The notes beneath the pieces were generated by a model. That model did no database searches. It was given only the letters and a program-made list of their open reading frames with translations, and was not told the origin of the DNA. A stretch of DNA of 5,166 bases from an uncultured Elusimicrobia bacterium. GTDB taxonomy: Bacteria > Elusimicrobiota > Elusimicrobia > Elusimicrobiales > Elusimicrobiaceae. The stretch spans positions 1 through 5,166 of the forward strand of contig CALYRQ010000085.1 of the NCBI GenBank assembly GCA_945483375.1. Reading direction: 5' to 3'. Position numbers and translations under genes: made by a program. Below are positions 5,141-5,166 of the stretch, one piece after another; within the stretch, counting starts at the first letter, position 1; each line of letters starts with the position of its first letter.

Positions 5141-5166
5141 ACAACGGGATATATAATAACAAATAT

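Noticed and set aside
5152..5157. Plus-strand TATAAT near the right edge as a promoter for a gene beyond the window
   Set aside because: No acceptable -35 at 15-19 bases spacing; the local sequence is simply AT-rich. A divergent gene to the right cannot be excluded.
1..5166. CRISPR arrays, tRNA/rRNA genes, insertion sequences, attachment sites
   Set aside because: No regularly spaced direct repeats, tRNA-like cloverleaf or CCA-end sequence, transposase motifs or flanking inverted repeats were seen on either strand.

Overview
The window reads as bacterial chromosome with compact genes of roughly 50% GC and AT-rich intergenic gaps. Two type IV pilin-like genes open with the classic prepilin signature, and one has the 'GILTSVALPQY' style of N-terminus seen in the many pilin paralogues of gut and termite-gut Elusimicrobiota (Elusimicrobium and relatives). 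I infer an Elusimicrobiota-type host from that resemblance alone; no rRNA or other phylogenetic marker is present, so this is tentative.

Layout. Bases 1-72 look like the last 23 codons of a gene entering from the left. Bases 79-1929 encode a complete YheS-type ABC-F ATPase. It is followed after 2 bases by a DEAD-box RNA helicase of RhlE type (1932-3551), whose Shine-Dalgarno overlaps the end of the ATPase gene, so the two form a translation/RNA-metabolism operon. A symmetric hairpin at 3567-3596 can terminate this operon on the + strand and the converging pilin gene on the - strand. Two divergent pilin-like genes follow (3617-4147 on -, 4269-4787 on +). They are separated by 121 bases that carry two back-to-back sigma-70-like promoters. 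The + pilin ends at a strong terminator with a UUCG loop.

The last 340 bases hold the least ordinary part: a self-contained minus-strand unit of about 255 nt. It has a near-consensus promoter (5112-5140), a leader of about 50 nt with two mutually exclusive hairpins of which one hides the ribosome binding site, and a 28-codon ORF with a strong Shine-Dalgarno (4969-5055). A structured 3' untranslated region with two GC-rich hairpins and its own intrinsic terminator (4850-4878) complete it. The encoded peptide is a predicted amphipathic helix that I do not recognise. This unit is my candidate for something undescribed: a small-peptide gene with a switchable leader, or a dual-function RNA.

The genes fall into three independent groups: translation and RNA remodelling (ABC-F plus helicase), cell-surface or secretion fibres (two pilins), and the unassigned small-peptide/RNA gene. 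Nothing in the sequence links the groups functionally apart from adjacency.
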